A DNA stretch of 5,917 nucleotides from an uncultured Eubacteriales bacterium (GTDB lineage Bacteria; Bacillota_A; Clostridia; Christensenellales; Aristaeellaceae), in assembly GCA_902775835.1 (NCBI GenBank), contig CACYNZ010000234.1:1-5917 (forward strand), in the 5' to 3' direction. Below, piece by piece: positions 5,627 to 5,917 of the stretch. The position numbers and the translations under genes were made by a program. The number at the start of each line of letters is the position of its first letter. Within the stretch, counting starts at the first letter, position 1. The notes below the pieces were generated by a model that was not told where the DNA came from, made no database searches, and was given only the letters and a program-made list of their open reading frames with translations.

Positions 5627-5917
5627 GCCGAGCATCTGCAGGCATATCTGCAGGTATATTTCCAGGACATTCCTGAGGAAGATTTCCGCGCTTACCAAAT
5701 CGATGGTACGCCCACCCAGGAGCCTGCCATGCACCCCACCGCGATCATTGCCACGGTAGCCGCTGGCTCTGTCATGACCGAAGGCGCGACAGCCAACGCC
5801 TGGCTGCAGCGGTCCTGCCATACGTCGCTGCGCCGGGAAAAACGGCGGTATTACGATAACTGTCTGTATTTCTTCTGCCTGATACTGCTGTCTGGCTGCT
5901 ATCAGCTGGAATCATGG
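5627..5917 (+). pseudogene. C-terminal fragment of a GH8 family glycoside hydrolase (reducing-end xylose-releasing exo-oligoxylanase type)
   Basis: In the frame beginning at 5627 the translation reads AEHLQAYLQVYFQDI, then YQIDGTP, MHPTAIIATVAAGS, and near the window end RREKRRYYDNCLYFFCLILL followed by SGCYQLESW. The order DG...HPTxxIAT.AAxS...RRYYDNCLYFFxLLxLSG is the C-terminal end of GH8 exo-oligoxylanases, which release xylose from the reducing end of xylo-oligosaccharides. About 97 residues are present; the family has about 380-400, and its catalytic acid and base lie further toward the N-terminus. The frame stays open upstream only to a TGA at 5564-5566, has no ATG and shows no family resemblance before 5627. 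An ATG at 5608 behind AAAGGAG is one frame out and stops at 5674-5676. The gene is therefore 5'-truncated and inactive unless its head lies elsewhere. The window ends just before the expected C-terminus. The truncation point lies about 65 bases from the right end of the MITE-like element. Confidence 0.75.

Noticed and set aside
5629..5656. Direct repeat of ATCTGCAGG units
   Set aside because: It is explained by the coding repeat LQAYLQVYF within the GH8 fragment.
5608..5676. Short frame starting ATG behind AAAGGAG (22 codons)
   Set aside because: It is out of frame with the GH8 fragment and stops quickly; the 12-base spacing from the Shine-Dalgarno-like sequence is long. Probably chance.

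Overview
This is a bacterial window of moderate GC content. Its genes start behind Shine-Dalgarno sequences, and the gene content (a Clostridia-type ATP-dependent phosphofructokinase, a large PEP/pyruvate-binding-domain protein, remains of a GH8 xylo-oligosaccharide hydrolase) fits an anaerobic Bacillota/Clostridia member from a gut or rumen. That placement is an inference from protein style and gene content only.

Bases 1-3713 look like ordinary, well-kept chromosome. A long gene (25-2601) encodes an 858-residue protein with a degenerate KaiC/RecA-like N-terminal part joined to a PPDK-type nucleotide-binding domain. The usual phosphohistidine and PEP-binding barrel domains are absent. It is followed after 77 bases by pfkA (2679-3671), which ends in a clear intrinsic terminator (3685-3713). 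Both genes bear on the PEP/pyruvate and fructose-6-phosphate steps of glycolysis, although the role of the first is unknown.

Bases 3714-5203 hold a second transcription unit read in the same direction. A near-consensus sigma-A promoter (TTGAAA, 17 bases, TATAAT; 3927-3955) precedes a 42-codon remnant of a calcineurin-like metallophosphoesterase (4014-4142). The remnant's stop codon overlaps the start of an acylphosphatase gene (4139-4402). An alpha/beta hydrolase follows three bases later (4406-5203). The remnant appears to be the head of a lost gene whose promoter and ribosome binding site now serve the two downstream genes. A weak minus-strand ORF lies between the terminator and the promoter.

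Bases 5204-5917 form a decayed zone. It contains two C-rich direct repeats (5239-5275) that may be the end of a lost insertion sequence. Next comes a 230-base element (5330-5559) made mostly of one long imperfect hairpin, with inverted termini and a CTAG on each side, which looks like a MITE or other non-autonomous element. Last is the C-terminal part of a GH8 glycosidase without its N-terminal catalytic region (5627 to the window end). I found no defence system, CRISPR array, tRNA or rRNA. The most unusual items are the palindromic element and the domain architecture of the first protein.
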